Counted from the stretch's first letter, positions 36,701 through 51,200 are shown. The stretch: 64,000 bases of DNA from Echinococcus granulosus (GCF_000524195.1 NW_020170385.1:101085-165084); one strand, 5' to 3'. Made by a program: numbers and translations. The notes: generated by a model from the letters alone, not told the origin.

Positions 36701-39184
36701 AATTTAACAAATCTACTGTCTAGGCGCAGTGGGAATGCAATGAATGTGGGGATACAAGAGGAAGTGTAGGTCATATTTACCAAACGTCTGCATCTTTGCT
36801 TCCTCGCGACATTTTTCATCAGCACAACCATAACGGCAATCGCACAGTCACACCCGGATTCATATTTATAGGGAAATAAATGTTCCCAAAACAGGGGCGG
36901 TTTGTGTCAATTACCCCAGTAAACTAATCTTCCAACGGATTTTTTAAAGAAGCCTACATGCTTCAAATCCACCATAGACCCGGATCCAAAAAGTTTTTCC
37001 TTTTTACGTATATGCAGATTTTGACGAAAATGTGTTCAGGAGAGGTATGTGAGAGGGAGTGTATTCGTGGGGTAAATTTTCTCGCAGTAGAGAATTATTG
37101 GTTATTCAACATTGGTGGTCATATTAAAAACAAGCTGCGATACCTTCAAGCTACCTTTTGTACTAACGTTTAATTTTTTTAGGTTACTAGGGCTTGAGTC
37201 AAATCCCGGAGACGTCCCTTTTGTGATACCCTGAAGTGCATGCGCAAGTCTTCTGCTTTCTCCCCCTCCAACCGCCCCCTAGGCAAGTTAGAAAGTAGTG
37301 AGGCGACTGCGCCTCTATCCTCATTAATTAAATCTCGTCAATAAAGGTGTGTTGACATTGCCAGGCTGACGCATACGTTGGAATGTAAACAGGTGATCCA
37401 CCTCACCTTGACATGAAAATGCTGACAAAAGTACACTGACGGGAGGTTAACGCTTAGGCAGCTAAGCACAGCCTTTTGGTGGAATGCTTACAGCTAATAA
37501 CTGAGACGGTGGCTCAACGTCATGAGGCGTAATTTCCAAGCCTGCTTCAATAGAACGCTCATTTACTTTGATGAAATTATGCTACAACTAAAATTATTCA
37601 TATGGTGTGAAAGTAAATAATATGCTTGCTTATTCCAAAATTTAGACAGCATCGGAAGTAACTTTGCCATCCATATTAGTAGCATTGCCCAACTCACATT
37701 GCAGCATTGCAACAACAGGTAAGCTTGCTACTTTTCAGCGAGTGACCGCCGTGACCTCAACATTGGGAATGAGTCAGGCTTAAATCCCCAGCGAATTCGG
37801 AAAAACCATGTTGGTGTGGTGACAGTGTTTTCACCCCCATCTAATCCACATGATCGTGTCACCTACTACAACCTAGCCATAAACCCTCACACACGATTTT
37901 TCATTGAATTTTAACCAACATGCTGCCTTTCATGACGTGTTTCTCTTTGCGACAGACGAGAAAGGCCGGCAGGTATTACGAACAGGTTCACAAGTCACGT
38001 CAAAAGTCAGGTTCGCTTATTTTTCTAAGGTCCAATTTTGTGTCTCTTTCTGGACTACTCGCATCTTTTTGAAATTAGATTGGCTGCCCCTGAGACAATA
38101 CGCACAGATGGATCTTCAAGTTGACGGATGGTGGAGCATGACTAATGTGGGTCAGTCTAACCAATTTACAATAGCAATCGTCACTTTCTGCTGAGGCAAC
38201 GTGCGAGGCCAGTAGGTAGTCATTTTTCTTAACTCGATTAGGACTGGAAATACATAAAATAACTACTGAGGGATGAACACACGAAATGCCCTTCGAATAT
38301 CAATATTTTGACGCTGTAGTGGGGTTTGAGCAGTAAATAGTGCATTATAGTCATTAACAAAGGAAATTTTATAAAGTGCAAACAAAAAATCAAGGAAATG
38401 AGACATCTCTCCCCTTCCATAAGGGCATGCCATGAGCACGCAAACGTAAATAAATGCTCAAACAATCCAATTCAAATGTACAACTTGACAGCTAGCCTAT
38501 CAACCCGGGCCAAGGTGCATCTATGGCCACCCAACTTACTTGCACAAACAAATTACGGATCTGGTGGGGCGTGTGAGGAGTGTACGCCAAGGCCTCTTAT
38601 TTTATCCGACAATTTTCAACTCCCACCGTGAGCAGACCGAAATGACAAGACCTGAGTTGTGGCACTGATTGTTCTTGTGAGAACAATGTTCTATCCATGC
38701 ACAGCTCAAGTGAATCACTCTTCATCTTATTTGACAGATCCCGTGGTCATCCCGATCTTGCTATCATCGCTTTAGTATTCACGATACCGGCGGGCTTAAG
38801 CCTCCACCCTACCTTGGATCCTAGCATCTACCTCTACAGTCTAGCCATGTTCTTCAATGCTTCCATCACTCAAAAAAGCACGATGCTCGGAGCTGACTGG
38901 AGTGAGCGGTAAATGTAACGGATATTAAAACTGGACTGGTACCACTTCCAAGACCCCATTCCTAGGTCACTATCCCGGTAGCCAATCGCCTCATTTTTCA
39001 TTGCCATAAACTAACCGACTTAAATGTCTTTTCATGATTTTTGCAATGATCACCAAGTTCGAATGGTGCGTTTCCCCCACTTTTGATTCGTGGCCGCGAA
39101 TAGTAACTACCAAGGCGTTCACAATTTGCAGAATAGGAACGCATAAAAACAACTTTTATATTTACAGATATATTTTAACGAAAG
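30780..39184. other. Long spacer without a recognised gene
   Basis: About 8.4 kb. It holds a (GT)7 microsatellite at 31441-31454 and a GC-rich patch at about 34480-34760 with overlapping short frames of unlikely protein composition, possibly an old repeat or CpG-rich regulatory patch. A mixed-composition stretch at 37190-37560 looks repeat-like but shows no clear target duplication. Open frames near 33621, 37904 and 38697 match no family I know. Confidence 0.5.
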
Positions 39185-41714
39185 TCATCGTGAGATTCGT
39201 CGATTTGAGCTACAGTGACTGGATTCGCCAGATGATTGAAGAGCGGAGTTATCATAGAGGGAACAGAAGAAAGGATTGATAGTAGAGGAGTACCCATGGC
39301 CATTGTGCATTCCCAGAGGCGAACTTGACGCTTTCAGAGAACGCGAATGGCGGTGTTGATGGCGACAGCGTTGGAGAGGGTTAGTATCAGAACACAACTC
39401 GGAGGTGCGTCCGGGAGTGCGGTACGTCCACGGGGGGAAGTCGCTAACCTCCTCGTTGGAGGATGGTGGGTATAAGGAAAGGTCGGACCAGGAGCCATTA
39501 CTCGGACCCATCCCACAGGAGTCCATCTTTGTTGAGTTACCTTGGTATTGCTGGGAACACACAGTGGGGCACCGAAGCAAGGTTGGTGTCACCGATGGTA
39601 CTATTTGAGAGGGCAGGGGACTGTACAAACTGGTGCGATCAAAACCGCTACCACCACCTCCAATGCCCACTGCAAATGGGTCACAAGAGGGTGCATTTGA
39701 CGCGGCTACATTTCTCTCCGTCATACGTGATGGCAGATAGGCTCCAAAGCATGGATCTATTAAGAAAACACTCTAAATTGTAAAATTTAAGGTACAGCCT
39801 ATGCACAGAATACGGAAGCTATTATATTTCAGTCATTCACAATGTACAAACGGAAGAATAGGCAGCGCAATACCCTACCAACGTGAGGGGGAAAGCACAT
39901 CTCTGCTGAATGGATGGTAGTTTCAGCGCGCTCGGAGAGTTGGCGAGAGGCGGTGGTGGAAGAATTTGTGAGTTTCGAGCGATTGGGTTTGCTACGAATG
40001 GCCTTGGCATTGGGACGCAAATGACCATGAGCGCCTTTAGCCTGGAAGAACACAAGATCACCGACTTCGCGCCAAAAATGAGTCACGGGATAACCTCCAT
40101 TGCCACGGCACGGATGGAGATAGATTCGACCTGGACAACCTTTCCGTACGCATTGTCTGCCTGGGATAGAAGCTTCAAACGCTAGTAGTCCACGGCACAA
40201 ATCACTATCTAATAACTACTTCGAACGATTGCCTCCAAAACTGAATCGATGGGCTTCCCACACACGATTTTATTAATTCGTGGGACTTATTTACCCTCAC
40301 TTTTTCATCCAACATTGCCTATTATTAACTTTCCCAACATAAAGCTAGGAAATATGCCTTAAAACTGATCAAGAGGACGTATGACTCATGGGTCTTAAAT
40401 GGGCTACCGTAAGTTGAATAAAGTCACGTTTTCAGGCGTGACATCTGTTGCGAGGTTGTGACGTTCTGCCAATGATCGGGGGAACCTGAACTAACGTCGC
40501 ACCTGTCTGCGCGGTCATGTCACGCCTCGGTGTGTCCTGCTCGTTAACTCACGCCGACCTACAGTGATGGTTGCAGAGCAGCGATCGATAAACGACTAGA
40601 GCTGGATGACGCCCGCCTTACTTCATGATTCTGCAAACCCAGCGAAAATCCAAATTCAAGAAACCTCTGCTCACGTTTGAACCTGCTACAAACAAGACAT
40701 CCAGTGGAAGAGACTGAGACAGTCAAAAGTCCAGTTCCGTCCAGCCTCCCCATCTGACATGAGAGCACACAGGTACAGACGTAGTATCGCTCCAACTTCT
40801 TGGGATTTCTAAAATGCCTTTTTGCTCCTAGTAATCAATACTACGAAAAAAGCTTCCTAAGTGCATAACCACACCAACTAGTGGAAACGAGAAACGAAAT
40901 ATACGGGAGGTTCACAGCATTAGCGGTTGGTATGGTTACTTTGACTTCAGATCGTAAATGCCAAGTTAACGATATCTTGATTCGTAACTGAATTAAATAT
41001 TCACCTGCATAAATCATAAGGAATTTCAAACTATGCAAAGCAAATTGTAAATAAACCGATTAAATGATAGCTACCTTCTTGACCTTTCCTGGCTTTGTCA
41101 CAAATAGCCGGACGGAGGGTAACGCCGCAATTGGGCGAATCGCACAATAAGACACCGAGGCAGCTCTTTTTCAGGATGTGTTTATTGTGATTATTCGTAT
41201 TCCGCATTGCCCAACCACTTGAATGCCGTTTGACTAAATCAGAGCCCGTCTTCAGGTAAACAAATTGGCAGTAACCATCTGGCCATGAGTCAAAATCATC
41301 GATTTGTGGCGTCTGGAAAACACAAATTCCGTAGTTCAATCGACTGTAGAAACCAAACCACAGTGGGGCATAGAAACAAACCTTCGGAAGCTGCCTGTCA
41401 TTGATATCCCAACTAGCACGCCCAGAAGTTGAGGTTGGAAGTTCTTGAAGGCTCCAATGGGCTGCAACTACCTGATTTTCCTCGTAGACTTGCAATGAAC
41501 GTCTTCTTTGTCGGAGACAGGCAGAACCACTAGGAGCTACTTGAGAGTGCTGATGCGGTTGTGGATGTCTCGACTGTTGTTGATCACGTTGAACAAAATC
41601 GGAACAAAAAATAGAACTGGGGCATTGCTGATGGACGTAGTCACCCTCATAAGTGGGGTGCGGGGTGATGTGCGCCGGTAACTGAGACTCCACAAAGCCA
41701 TTGTCGAAATACAT
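39185..41714 (-). CDS. GCM: GCM (glial cells missing) family transcription factor
   Basis: Four exons: 41382-41714, 41075-41312, 39879-40160 and 39185-39756, all in phase, 474 residues (human GCM1 436, GCM2 506). The DNA-binding GCM domain starts at about residue 102 with [10 protein letters not shown], continues [10 protein letters not shown], then [45 protein letters not shown] and [10 protein letters not shown], with the cysteines and histidines that hold its two zinc ions. The tail (exon 4) is Ser/Pro/Gly-rich and likely the activation region. GCM proteins bind ATGCGGGT-type sites and specify glia and blood cells in flies, and placenta and parathyroid in mammals. The start is the first in-frame ATG after an upstream stop. 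Intron 1 is 69 bases with no stop and can be read through in frame, adding 23 residues inside the domain. Confidence 0.92.
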
Positions 41715-44700
41715 TGCATGTGGCGCGCCCAACGGTCCAGCTGACAGATCGTGCTCCTCACGTTTACGAATACAGTTTATGGATATACATACTCATTGAC
41801 CTTCGTGTGATTGGCTCATCTTAGCCAATCATTTTTTTGTGCGAAGATCATCATTGCGGACCAATGATATTCAGGTATTTGGATAAAGTGTTTGTAATTG
41901 ATAATGCGTTGGGGTTTAGGTTGATGAGTTCCACTAATACTCATTCTACCAAGCATGAGTGTGGCTGTGTTCATCTCATGGAATGCACTCGACTGATGGA
42001 GTAATTTTTAGGTTATTTTTGGAACATTACCAGTCAACTAATCCTTGAAATCTCCTTAATATTAATAAACTTGGAGTGCTTTCATCACTTTTAAAATAAA
42101 CTAAAATGCATAAAAATTAATCGAGATCGTAGAATATTGCCATTTAAATTTGTACTGGTCACCATAGATTGACCTTATGATGGGAAATGGTTAATGGCAT
42201 GAAATGAGGCTCGTCGTTACCTATTTCCCTATAGATCCACAGATCGTTTCAAACACTTCCAAAGCCGCCACTTCTATTTACGATCCCCATAATTTCGGGG
42301 GTAGATAATCAAAACGATTTAAACAAAATGTTTGATGCTTGGTGTAGTCATTCATGAAACGTAGGTATTTCCTACTGGTAAAGAATATCATTTTGAAACA
42401 GGAAATCGCAAAACTTTGGACACCCTACCCAGCTCTAATATTTATACATTGAAGTTGGTTATTTTACGCGGTAAAGCTAATCAATTTCCTGGCAAATATT
42501 CTACTTTTAGCTTCCGCAGAAGCAGTCTTACTGTTTCCTGAGTTCAAACTACTGCAATTTCGAAAAAGGTTTCTTCAAAATACTAACAACAAAGTGTAAG
42601 AGACACTGATATACTGGGCATGGTAAGTTAAAGCAAGACATATTTCAGGTTTTGGGGTTTAACATTAGAAGAGTTTCTGAATATTTCAGACATCTTTGTT
42701 AAAAGATTAGCTATTACCTAAGGCAAATCTGCCATCAAGCTTGTCCGTGATGAACAAAGAAACATCAAAATTACCATAATACTTCTTCTTCCGAGTAAGA
42801 TTGATGAGCTGCTTACCTTTGTTCCTAAGAGGCTATAAATTTGCGTTACAGTTATCGAATTTTCTCCAAAATAGCGAATACGATGGGCTAATGTACTTCT
42901 GGCACATTAAACAAATGGAAATTAAGAAAAAAATTTGCTTTGCGTTGATTTCTGGCTCTCATAGAATTAAATTAATTATCATTAGCCCATGTCTCAAAAA
43001 ATTATTAATTTATAGAAGAGGATTGGTCGCTAAGACGAAGCATGCGCACGCTTCCTGAGCTTCCAATTGGGTGAATGCGGGGAGCCTTTTGATTGCCCGT
43101 GCGTGTGCTCCGGTGCACGATCCTCTCACCCTCTCCTCTGCCTGCCATTGCGTCTCTTGGGGGCTAATTGAGTGGAGTCAAACTCCCAACACTGCCCCCT
43201 CAGGATGTGCATGTGCTGCAGCGGGCGACACGTGTCCGACTAACTGAAGCGATTCGCAAAATAATGGTGATTGGGGGGAAAATGGGGAGGAAGCAAGGGT
43301 GTTGCTAGGCCAGCAATGAAAAATAATCTCACACTCACAAGTGTATGGATCTTAGCTGAACAAATAAATACATCTCAGACGGGTCTTCTCGAAGTGGCTT
43401 GGCTAAGGGACCATGCAGGCTCTAACTCGAGCGTGGTAAAACTAGAATGTGGCCAAGGAGTTATCTCAGTCATGGGGACGACATGTATGTGCATGTACAT
43501 GCTGCACTTAAATAATCGTATTAATTTGGTGAATCCCATTTCAGCCAGATGATAAGATTGACCTAAATTAAACAAATGTCTGCAGTTGACTTATTTCAAA
43601 GTTTCAAGCAGTTATCTACGTGCCCGAGTTTCAATAGATAAATAAGTGTTACGATTGCCAGTGGTCTTCGTCTGTGCCGTACAGCCAGGCCCCAATTTCT
43701 ATGGTCACAGCCCATCGTGCTAGGCATCCACTCACACCAGAGTAAGAAGCTGAGCATAAGCCTTCTGAAGAAACGAGAATGTAATCTTGCAACATGATGC
43801 TGTTCGAAGAAATTTTGTAGAACCACCATAACCAACTGTCTTCTGATAGCTGATAGGTTTAAAATCACCAGAATTTGTTTATTCAGGCTAGATATATTCT
43901 TTTAATTGTTCGACAATTTTGACACTAATTTTAGAATGAAAGAATTCCTTTAAAGCACAACGCTCCGCTAACTTTAGTAATATTTGTGACTACCATCTTT
44001 AAGCATCATTCAGCCTTGTTCTTGCTCTATCTGCATTACTAGACTTGGGTTATTACGTAAAAATGTAATGAATTGAATGCCACGTGCAAACCACTTCAAA
44101 TTCGATTGGCAGAAATGCACAGTCGAATTTGTAATTTAACCGAAGCATCTTTGTAGCAATCAGTATAATGCAAATGTTTATGAGGGCCAGGAAAGTTATC
44201 ATCATTATTAGCCAGATAAGGGTGGTGATAGCTGTTCAGTAAATAAAATCGCACTGTGGTGTTGTGATACCAGGACTTCAAGACACCGTTAAAGTTGTTT
44301 TAATTTTAAAAGTTGGAAGGAGAGGATCTGTGTGTGAAAGTGCTCTAAAACACTGCTTTATACATTATTTATCGTGAAAGTATCATGCTATTGGAGGTAT
44401 ATTGAGATTTCCCACGAATTTAATGCAAAACGTACCAATCTGGTAAATGTGGACAGTACCTTTCAGAGTACTTTTAGGAAGGTTGAGTCGAAAATTTGCT
44501 GTACTCAAGTCAACATAAGGAAAGGGTTCCTACTACTACCATCATCAATTCTGAGCGCTGAATCTTAAAGACGAAAATGGAGTGGACTAACTAGCTTCTA
44601 GATTGCCAGAGGAATGTAAATTATATGCCTAAATCAATGTCAGAGTAGGAACTCGTACCTGAATTTTTTCCTTAGTGTCATCCATTGAAGGGTCACCTTG

Positions 44701-45458
44701 TTGAAGAACTTCCTGCTGTGAAATTTTAAAAAGTCAGGTAAATGTATCTGCGATTGCAAGGATGCACAAAAGCTCCACTTTTGAGCACACCCAAGTAGGG
44801 AGAGCGAAAAGAAGATGGGATGGAAACTTTATCACGAACAGACCTTGTTGCTGGGACAACCAGCTCGTCTTTGTTGTCAGTGCTAAAAATCTAGACCATG
44901 GGAACACCAGATGATGTAGCTACCTGTAAGTCCTTGCACGAGGATGACCAAACTTTGAAAAAGCTCTCCATTATAGCTGTATGAAACAATCATAAAATGT
45001 CAGCTGAGTTGCCTCCTCATTAAATGAAGTGCAGATCGAAGTCTGTGAGATCTCCTCAAAGCCATGAAAGGATCAAAGCGGAAAATCTCTCGATAGCTTG
45101 TACTTCACTTCTAACCATTAGTAAGCCCAATTAGTAGGCGTCAAACTGATCTAAGCCCCTACTGGTGATATTCAAACGATTCGACGCCACCAAATATCAT
45201 CTTCACATCAGTCATTAAGGCCCTTATGAGCAATAGCGAAGTTAAGGTCTACGATTCCCATGTTTCCTGAAAATTAGTGGACAGAATATTGAGAAGAAAA
45301 TGAATAATGGTAAGGTGTATGCATAATATTTCCAACCATGTATTTGTTTAGGGTCAACAGGATTACGACTTTCTTGATAAGGGAGCCCGAGCCATAAATA
45401 AAGCCTCCCAAGGAACATTTATGATATGCTATTGTAATGTGAAAGTTAAAAACATGTT

Positions 45459-45785
45459 CTAAGCAGGCGTGGATAATATGAACGAGAGGGATGTAGCGGA
45501 ACTTAACACCACGAAGACTTCAGGTTCCCACGCCCCTAGGATACCCATTCTAGCCTGAGCGACATAATTCAAAAAGCGAGGATGCAAATTAATTTGAGAA
45601 TCCGAGTTGGCGGAGGAGGAGAAGGATGTCGCTTGGCAGAGACCAGTTTGCCCCGTTGACTGATTGCACACCGCATACTGCTTTTTATCGATGTACCTGT
45701 TCCTCAATCCGACTCCGTAGGAAAATTGGTAGCTTGAAGGAAGGGGAGGGGGAACTGCACACCTTCTTTCTGCAGTTCCCGCCAC
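45459..45785 (-). CDS. Unassigned open frame, possible exon
   Basis: A 108-codon minus-strand frame of balanced composition (for example SYQFSYGVGLRNRY and a Ser-rich patch) following a TGCAG acceptor-like site and ending at a TAG. I recognise no family. It could be an exon of an unseen gene or a chance frame. It is not in the GCM model because no splice path joins them. Confidence 0.2.
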   Translation of the reverse strand: MAGTAERRCAVPPPLPSSYQFSYGVGLRNRYIDKKQYAVCNQSTGQTGLCQATSFSSSANSDSQINLHPRFLNYVAQARMGILGAWEPEVFVVLSSATSLSFILSTPA

Positions 45786-46555
45786 TATCCTCCACCATGA
45801 GACTAGGGCCAGAGTTGCATTATCCGCAACTTGATAGGGAATCTTAACGACCTTGAGGGTAGAGCACTTTTTATGATTCAGAGGACCACTATTACCGTTG
45901 CGGTATAAAAAGTGCCGATCGATGAGGGATCGGTAAATGCTGGCAGTTTGTTAATTTTCAAAGCGGTAAAAATTGTGATGAAAAGTGCACGACGATAACA
46001 GCCACTCGAAATGCGTCCAAAAAAATCTTTCAAACCTTTGCTACTTTGACAACATTCAAATATTGACCTATTCAAATTATTTAAATGTCGTGAAATTCAA
46101 ACACCCTCTCCTTTGTAGCTGAGTTACAAGGTGGTGCTATTCGTCCACTTTGAAAATATATTGCAGTCATTCTCAACTTTGATGCAGATAGTAGGAAAGT
46201 TGAATTTAAAAGCAGCATCAGAGTGGACAATTCAGAACGATACAGAACCGTGTATTTGAATTCATGGCCTAGTAATTGGAAGGGCCTTGTGTCTACTTTT
46301 ACAATACGTCTACGTTGTATGAATAGCATGAATTAAACGATTCCCACAATTTACAAGGCTCAGACTAGCAAATTAAAGATCAGCAAAGAGGAGAAACTTA
46401 GGGGGGCAATAAATTAAGCAAAATTGGTACTAGTAAGTTGTTAGATGACAGTGTACCTCTTGCAAGCCGCAACCACTCATACTGGTAGACGACTACAGTG
46501 GCTCAGATTTTTTACCAAAATTGAGGAGTTCACAGTTTACATCTCTGATGGAGAA

Positions 46556-46740
46556 TCTGTAAGATGGATAATAGGGGGAAGTCGGGTGCATAGAGGGGAG
46601 GGGGTAAATGGAAGAGGGCTTGCACGTGCCGTTTGTCGCTAGGGTGACAACAAGAAAGGGTGGGGGGGGGGGGGCGAAAGCACAAAGTGACGTAGGGTAG
46701 ACGGGAGGAGACCGAAGAGACGGGGGTGTTGGCGACATTG
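46556..46740 (+). repeat. G-rich tract with a 13-G run
   Basis: The plus strand carries many runs of three or more G, including 13 in a row at 46662-46674. Such a tract can form G-quadruplexes. It is also a place where sequencing and assembly often err. Confidence 0.5.
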
Positions 46741-48298
46741 ACCAAGCATGTGCCTGATGGAGAGGCCGCTCTCCTATTCAGGAGTGAGCCCACGCACCCC
46801 TTAAAAGTCCGGTGTCTAAGACGTCAAGCGGTCTCCACCAACCAGAATGTCATTCATTGCTCAATTTGGTCAAATAACTGAGATTTTCGAAAAAGGTCTC
46901 AATCAATAGAAAGGATTTACACCAAATCTCGAGGATAAATTTAATATTCCAGACTTATGCTAATGGAGAGCTGTGAGAACAAAATTTTAATTAATTGAAT
47001 CAAGTACTCTAACTGACTTGAGGCACGGTCTATGATAAACTCCTTTTTATTTGTGTGTGAAAAAGGACTGCTTTCGCATCACAGGCTTTTGTGGGTTGTG
47101 GTACAATTTTGACACCCAAATGACCTCTGGGTAAACTCATAAATGCTGTAGTTGAAAGGGGAAAACACCGCCAAACGATTGCACAATGCACAACGAGTTC
47201 TCCAAAATGTGGTAACGGAGAGGTGACCAATGCATCAAAGCGAACTATCTGTGGCACAATAATATTGGCTTTAATTTTGTACTGAAACAGTGAAATCTAT
47301 CAAACACTGAGCTAGCGTTGGTGGAAAGTTCTCTCGAGATTATGGGTAATTATAGCCGGATGTTCCCTTCTCATTTGTAGTTATTTCTAATTAACAAGAA
47401 GCAATCACAGTGCCTGAGACAGGTATCCAAATAAGACGGAGGCTATGCAGTGGAATAATAGTTTAGGATTTCTCAAAGTCTGACAATAGAGCTATACGCA
47501 TTTTATTCATGCTTTGAATGCATCTGACATCAATCTGATACGCCTTTTAGGGTCGTTGGGATAACTGGACCCCCACGCTCCCTTCCTTTTTTGCACCGCA
47601 GTGTCAATCTTGTCCGTGTTCAATGAGACTATGGATCAACGGAGGCAGTAAATGATGACATTCTCTAAAAAGGAACGGAACAAGTTCACAAACAATCACT
47701 CCTCAAAAAAGAACTAACAAATATCTCCGAATTACAAGACATCCATTTTACCGAAAGAAATGACGAAACGAAGTAGTTTTTTGCTCTTTTTTAATGGCTG
47801 ATCAAGCAAATAATGATCAAAATTATCAAATACTGTGACAATTTCATGTATTAGCGGTTCTAATTACCGCCGGTTAAAAATACTCTGATTCTTTTTGAAA
47901 CTTTTTACTCTTATTCTCAGACAAATTCTGCGATTGTAAATTCACGATAAAAGGAGATTCACCTAACCTTCAGAAGACCTCAAGGAATAAACCGGAGAAG
48001 GGGAACGGAAATCCTCTATTTCTTAACAGCTGATTGGTAAAGGAATAACAAAAGATCCAATTTTCGAGTACTACTAAAAGGAAAATTTGGAAAAGATACG
48101 ACCTCAAGAAGACGCATAGACGGCAAAGTAATCAGCTATAAATGAAGAGATTAACAAAGATTCAAATAAATGCAAAACACCCTGAGTTCGGTGATCAGTC
48201 CAACGAAGACCAAATAAATGCGTTTGAGGTAAACAAGGGGAGAAATGTGTATCACATGAGCGAGTTGGAGCGCACGCGGGAAGAGGCCTTCTGGTGTT

Positions 48299-51200
48299 CT
48301 ACTTCATCGCTTGCAGTTTGTTGTGTCGGATGTAGCAGTTGACGAGATCGCAGACGTTATAGGCGGTCGTCTCTGAACCAACCAGTCTATTCACCGAGTT
48401 GGCCTTGCGCAACTGATAGTTTATCGTTTGATTATCCTGCCAGAATTCGGCTATACGATTTACACTGTAACACCATGCCTCAAGCTAAAACAGAAGCCGA
48501 AAATGATTATATGAAATTAACCCGAAAAGGAATAGGCACGTCTCCTTTATATCCCTAAACCTAACAAACCCAATGATGTTGCTTTAGCCACACTCGGCCT
48601 CCGAGAGTGTTGTGTAAGAGGAGGTCTTGCGATCAAAATGTTCTGCTCAAAGAACATTAAGGCGGCACAGCCAAGGTACGGGGTAGTGGTGCAGCCTGCT
48701 GGTCGCCACCTCTTGCAATGGCAATAGACCACTTACCAGTGGTAAGACTCGAACCTACACCCTTTCTGACCGCTACGCCATGATACTGATGACACATCAC
48801 CTCACCGTCGACTACCACCTTACCCTTTCGGCCAGCAATTCTTGTACGGGCCGTCTGCTAAACGTTTCCCTCCGTAATACTGATGATGCACTAAATGCGC
48901 GTCACACCACTCCTTTCCACCTTTGTACATAGGAGGCACTTATCCTGCAAAGGACCTATTAGACCCTAGGTGGGTTAGAGCCACTAACCTTTTGATTAAC
49001 ACCCGAAGGCCATAAATGACTGCGCCATGGGGCGATCCGACATCGCCGCAGTCTATGTTTTCCTCCCTTGCACTCCTCCTACTCACTTGGCCTCCGCCGT
49101 CCACACAACAGCCACTTCATTACTGCCACTACTACTACAACCGCCTTGTTCCATAGGACTCAACAACCACGTGCACCATTTCCAGCCGAATAGAGCCTAC
49201 GTACACTACAGTTCAAGGCACTCACCTCGTTCTTTTCATCAACAAGGGATATGGTGGAAGCGTTGACAACCAGAAGCCATTCAGCAGTCGAACCACAGAC
49301 CTAGGGTGTGCAATAAGTTTCGCAAGAATATAACGCTTTTAGAAAAAATTGGGTTTTCCTAGTCCAGTTGTTTCCCGAAACACACATTTTGGCTAGAATT
49401 AGGTGCGAAGAATGAGTCCCTTAACAAAAAATAATGTGATATTTACGCTAAAGGAGTGTACCTACGCTAAATATTGGTAAGGAAAGGTGATAACTCGGTC
49501 TGCATAATCTAATTTAGAAAGGTAATTGTACAAGACGCATGTTTTACTTTCAAGTCCTACTATTAATTTAATGAGCAAAAGATAGGTTTATTCAATCTAA
49601 ACTTCGAAAAGTTCCAAAACATAGAAATTTGTCACCAATAGCAGCGATCTGTAGGCAATCATGATACGCATATACTTCAGTTCAAAGGTAGACAACAGTA
49701 AGGGATGAGGAATCAAATGCTGACGAGATGTAATCAAAATGTACTTCAAAGTAAAAAACACGTAGACCGAAACAACTTTCTGAGATGGTGAAAAGGCGTG
49801 CGGAATGGCACCGGTGGCTCATCGTATTCACCCCCTCTATCATTCAACAAGGCACGAACCATCAATGCGATGGATTGCAAAAGAGAGGTATGTACAAGTG
49901 TGGTACAGAGTGACCACCCACCTGGACATGAAAAAAAGAGGAGCCAAAAGTCGGGACTTTCATAAGGCTGGTCAGGAAGCTGAGCGGTATGTCTTTTGGG
50001 CCGAGTCGATGACTAGCGCCGATCATCGAAGTAATTTTCTACAGGGAATAAGTCCATTCGTTGAAAAATTAAACCAGCTTAGGGACTAGGCAGATATTCA
50101 CTCGTTTTCGATGAAAGACAAAAAAAAATATAAATGAAATAAGGGTCAAAAAGAGGACAAAAGTGGCGTTGCTAACCGTCTTACACGAAATTTCGATGTT
50201 TGCTTAATGGACAAAACTGGTTACGTGATGCTCGCTTTCCTGACTAAAATGTCAGCAATTTAGAAATTCCCATCGTATTTAGATATGAAAATGGAAAATG
50301 CGTAGGTAGGTTTAGTCAAGCTCAGTGGTTAAGAATGAATGTTCTGGATAATGTGTCAGGTGGTTATAAAATAAAACTTGAAATAAATTAACTTAGAGTA
50401 ACAACTCAAGCCATTAAGGTTTGAGAGGTAATTTTTTGCATCACTGGCGGTAAGGATCGGGACTTATTATGCCCCTTTCACGTAAATACTTAAAGCAATA
50501 CTGCAAAAAAAAACACCTTCACTCCATCGAACCACACGGAGCTGAACAACACCGGGGCGGTCAGCTGATGATTGTGAAATCCACATAGATGGCAATTGGG
50601 GAAGTGATAATTATTCAGATATTTCAAAAAGTACTCCCCAGATCCGCAAAATCTCATCCAGTGAGGAGATTAATAAAATGTATCCATGAAAACTTAATGC
50701 TACAAAATCATATTTACTGCTTTACTATCAAGTTCAAAGTTTTTCAAACCGGCAAGTGGTGTACCGAAATCCACTGAAGGTCGGTGACACAGGAGAGTAC
50801 ATTCTTTGGGAGGATTTGATCGAGGGAGGTTCTAAGAAACGGGAACGGATTCCATTATTAGCACTCAAATGGATTAATTTCAGCAAAATAACAAAGTTGA
50901 GTAGTTTACAAAGGATTCCCAAATTCACATCAACGAGAACAAACAAAAACTACCTAAAACAGCGAAAAGCAGTAAACCACTAAATGGATCATTCCAAGGA
51001 ATGTCCACATATCGCACCTATATTCTCAAAAGAGGAAAGAACTCACTGGGATCCAGATGATCCTTCTGTTTGCCAAATGAATATAAGAGTGCCTAGTTCG
51101 AGAGTCTGCTCTAGGGAACACTTGTAGTAACCATGAAGAAAGTTCTTCATTGCCTATAGGGATGAAAAGTGAAGAAACAGATCTTTCGCCATGGGATAAA

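Larger units (their letters stand above)
41715..48298. other. Spacer between GCM and the myosin 3' end
   Basis: About 6.6 kb; both neighbours are on the minus strand, so it includes the GCM promoter side and the myosin 3' UTR. A minus-strand open frame at 45459-45785 and a G-rich tract at 46550-46740 are listed separately. A GC-richer patch at 43020-43260 contains CACGTG and may be repeat-derived. Nothing else is recognised. Confidence 0.5.

Noticed and set aside
48962..49034. A functional tRNA-Asn gene
   Set aside because: The acceptor stem does not pair well and the B box is damaged, so it is treated as a pseudogene or SINE head.
49805..50089. Plus-strand 94-codon frame of protein-like composition
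   Set aside because: It is antisense to the myosin FERM exon at 49922-50038, which matches the family and splices in phase.
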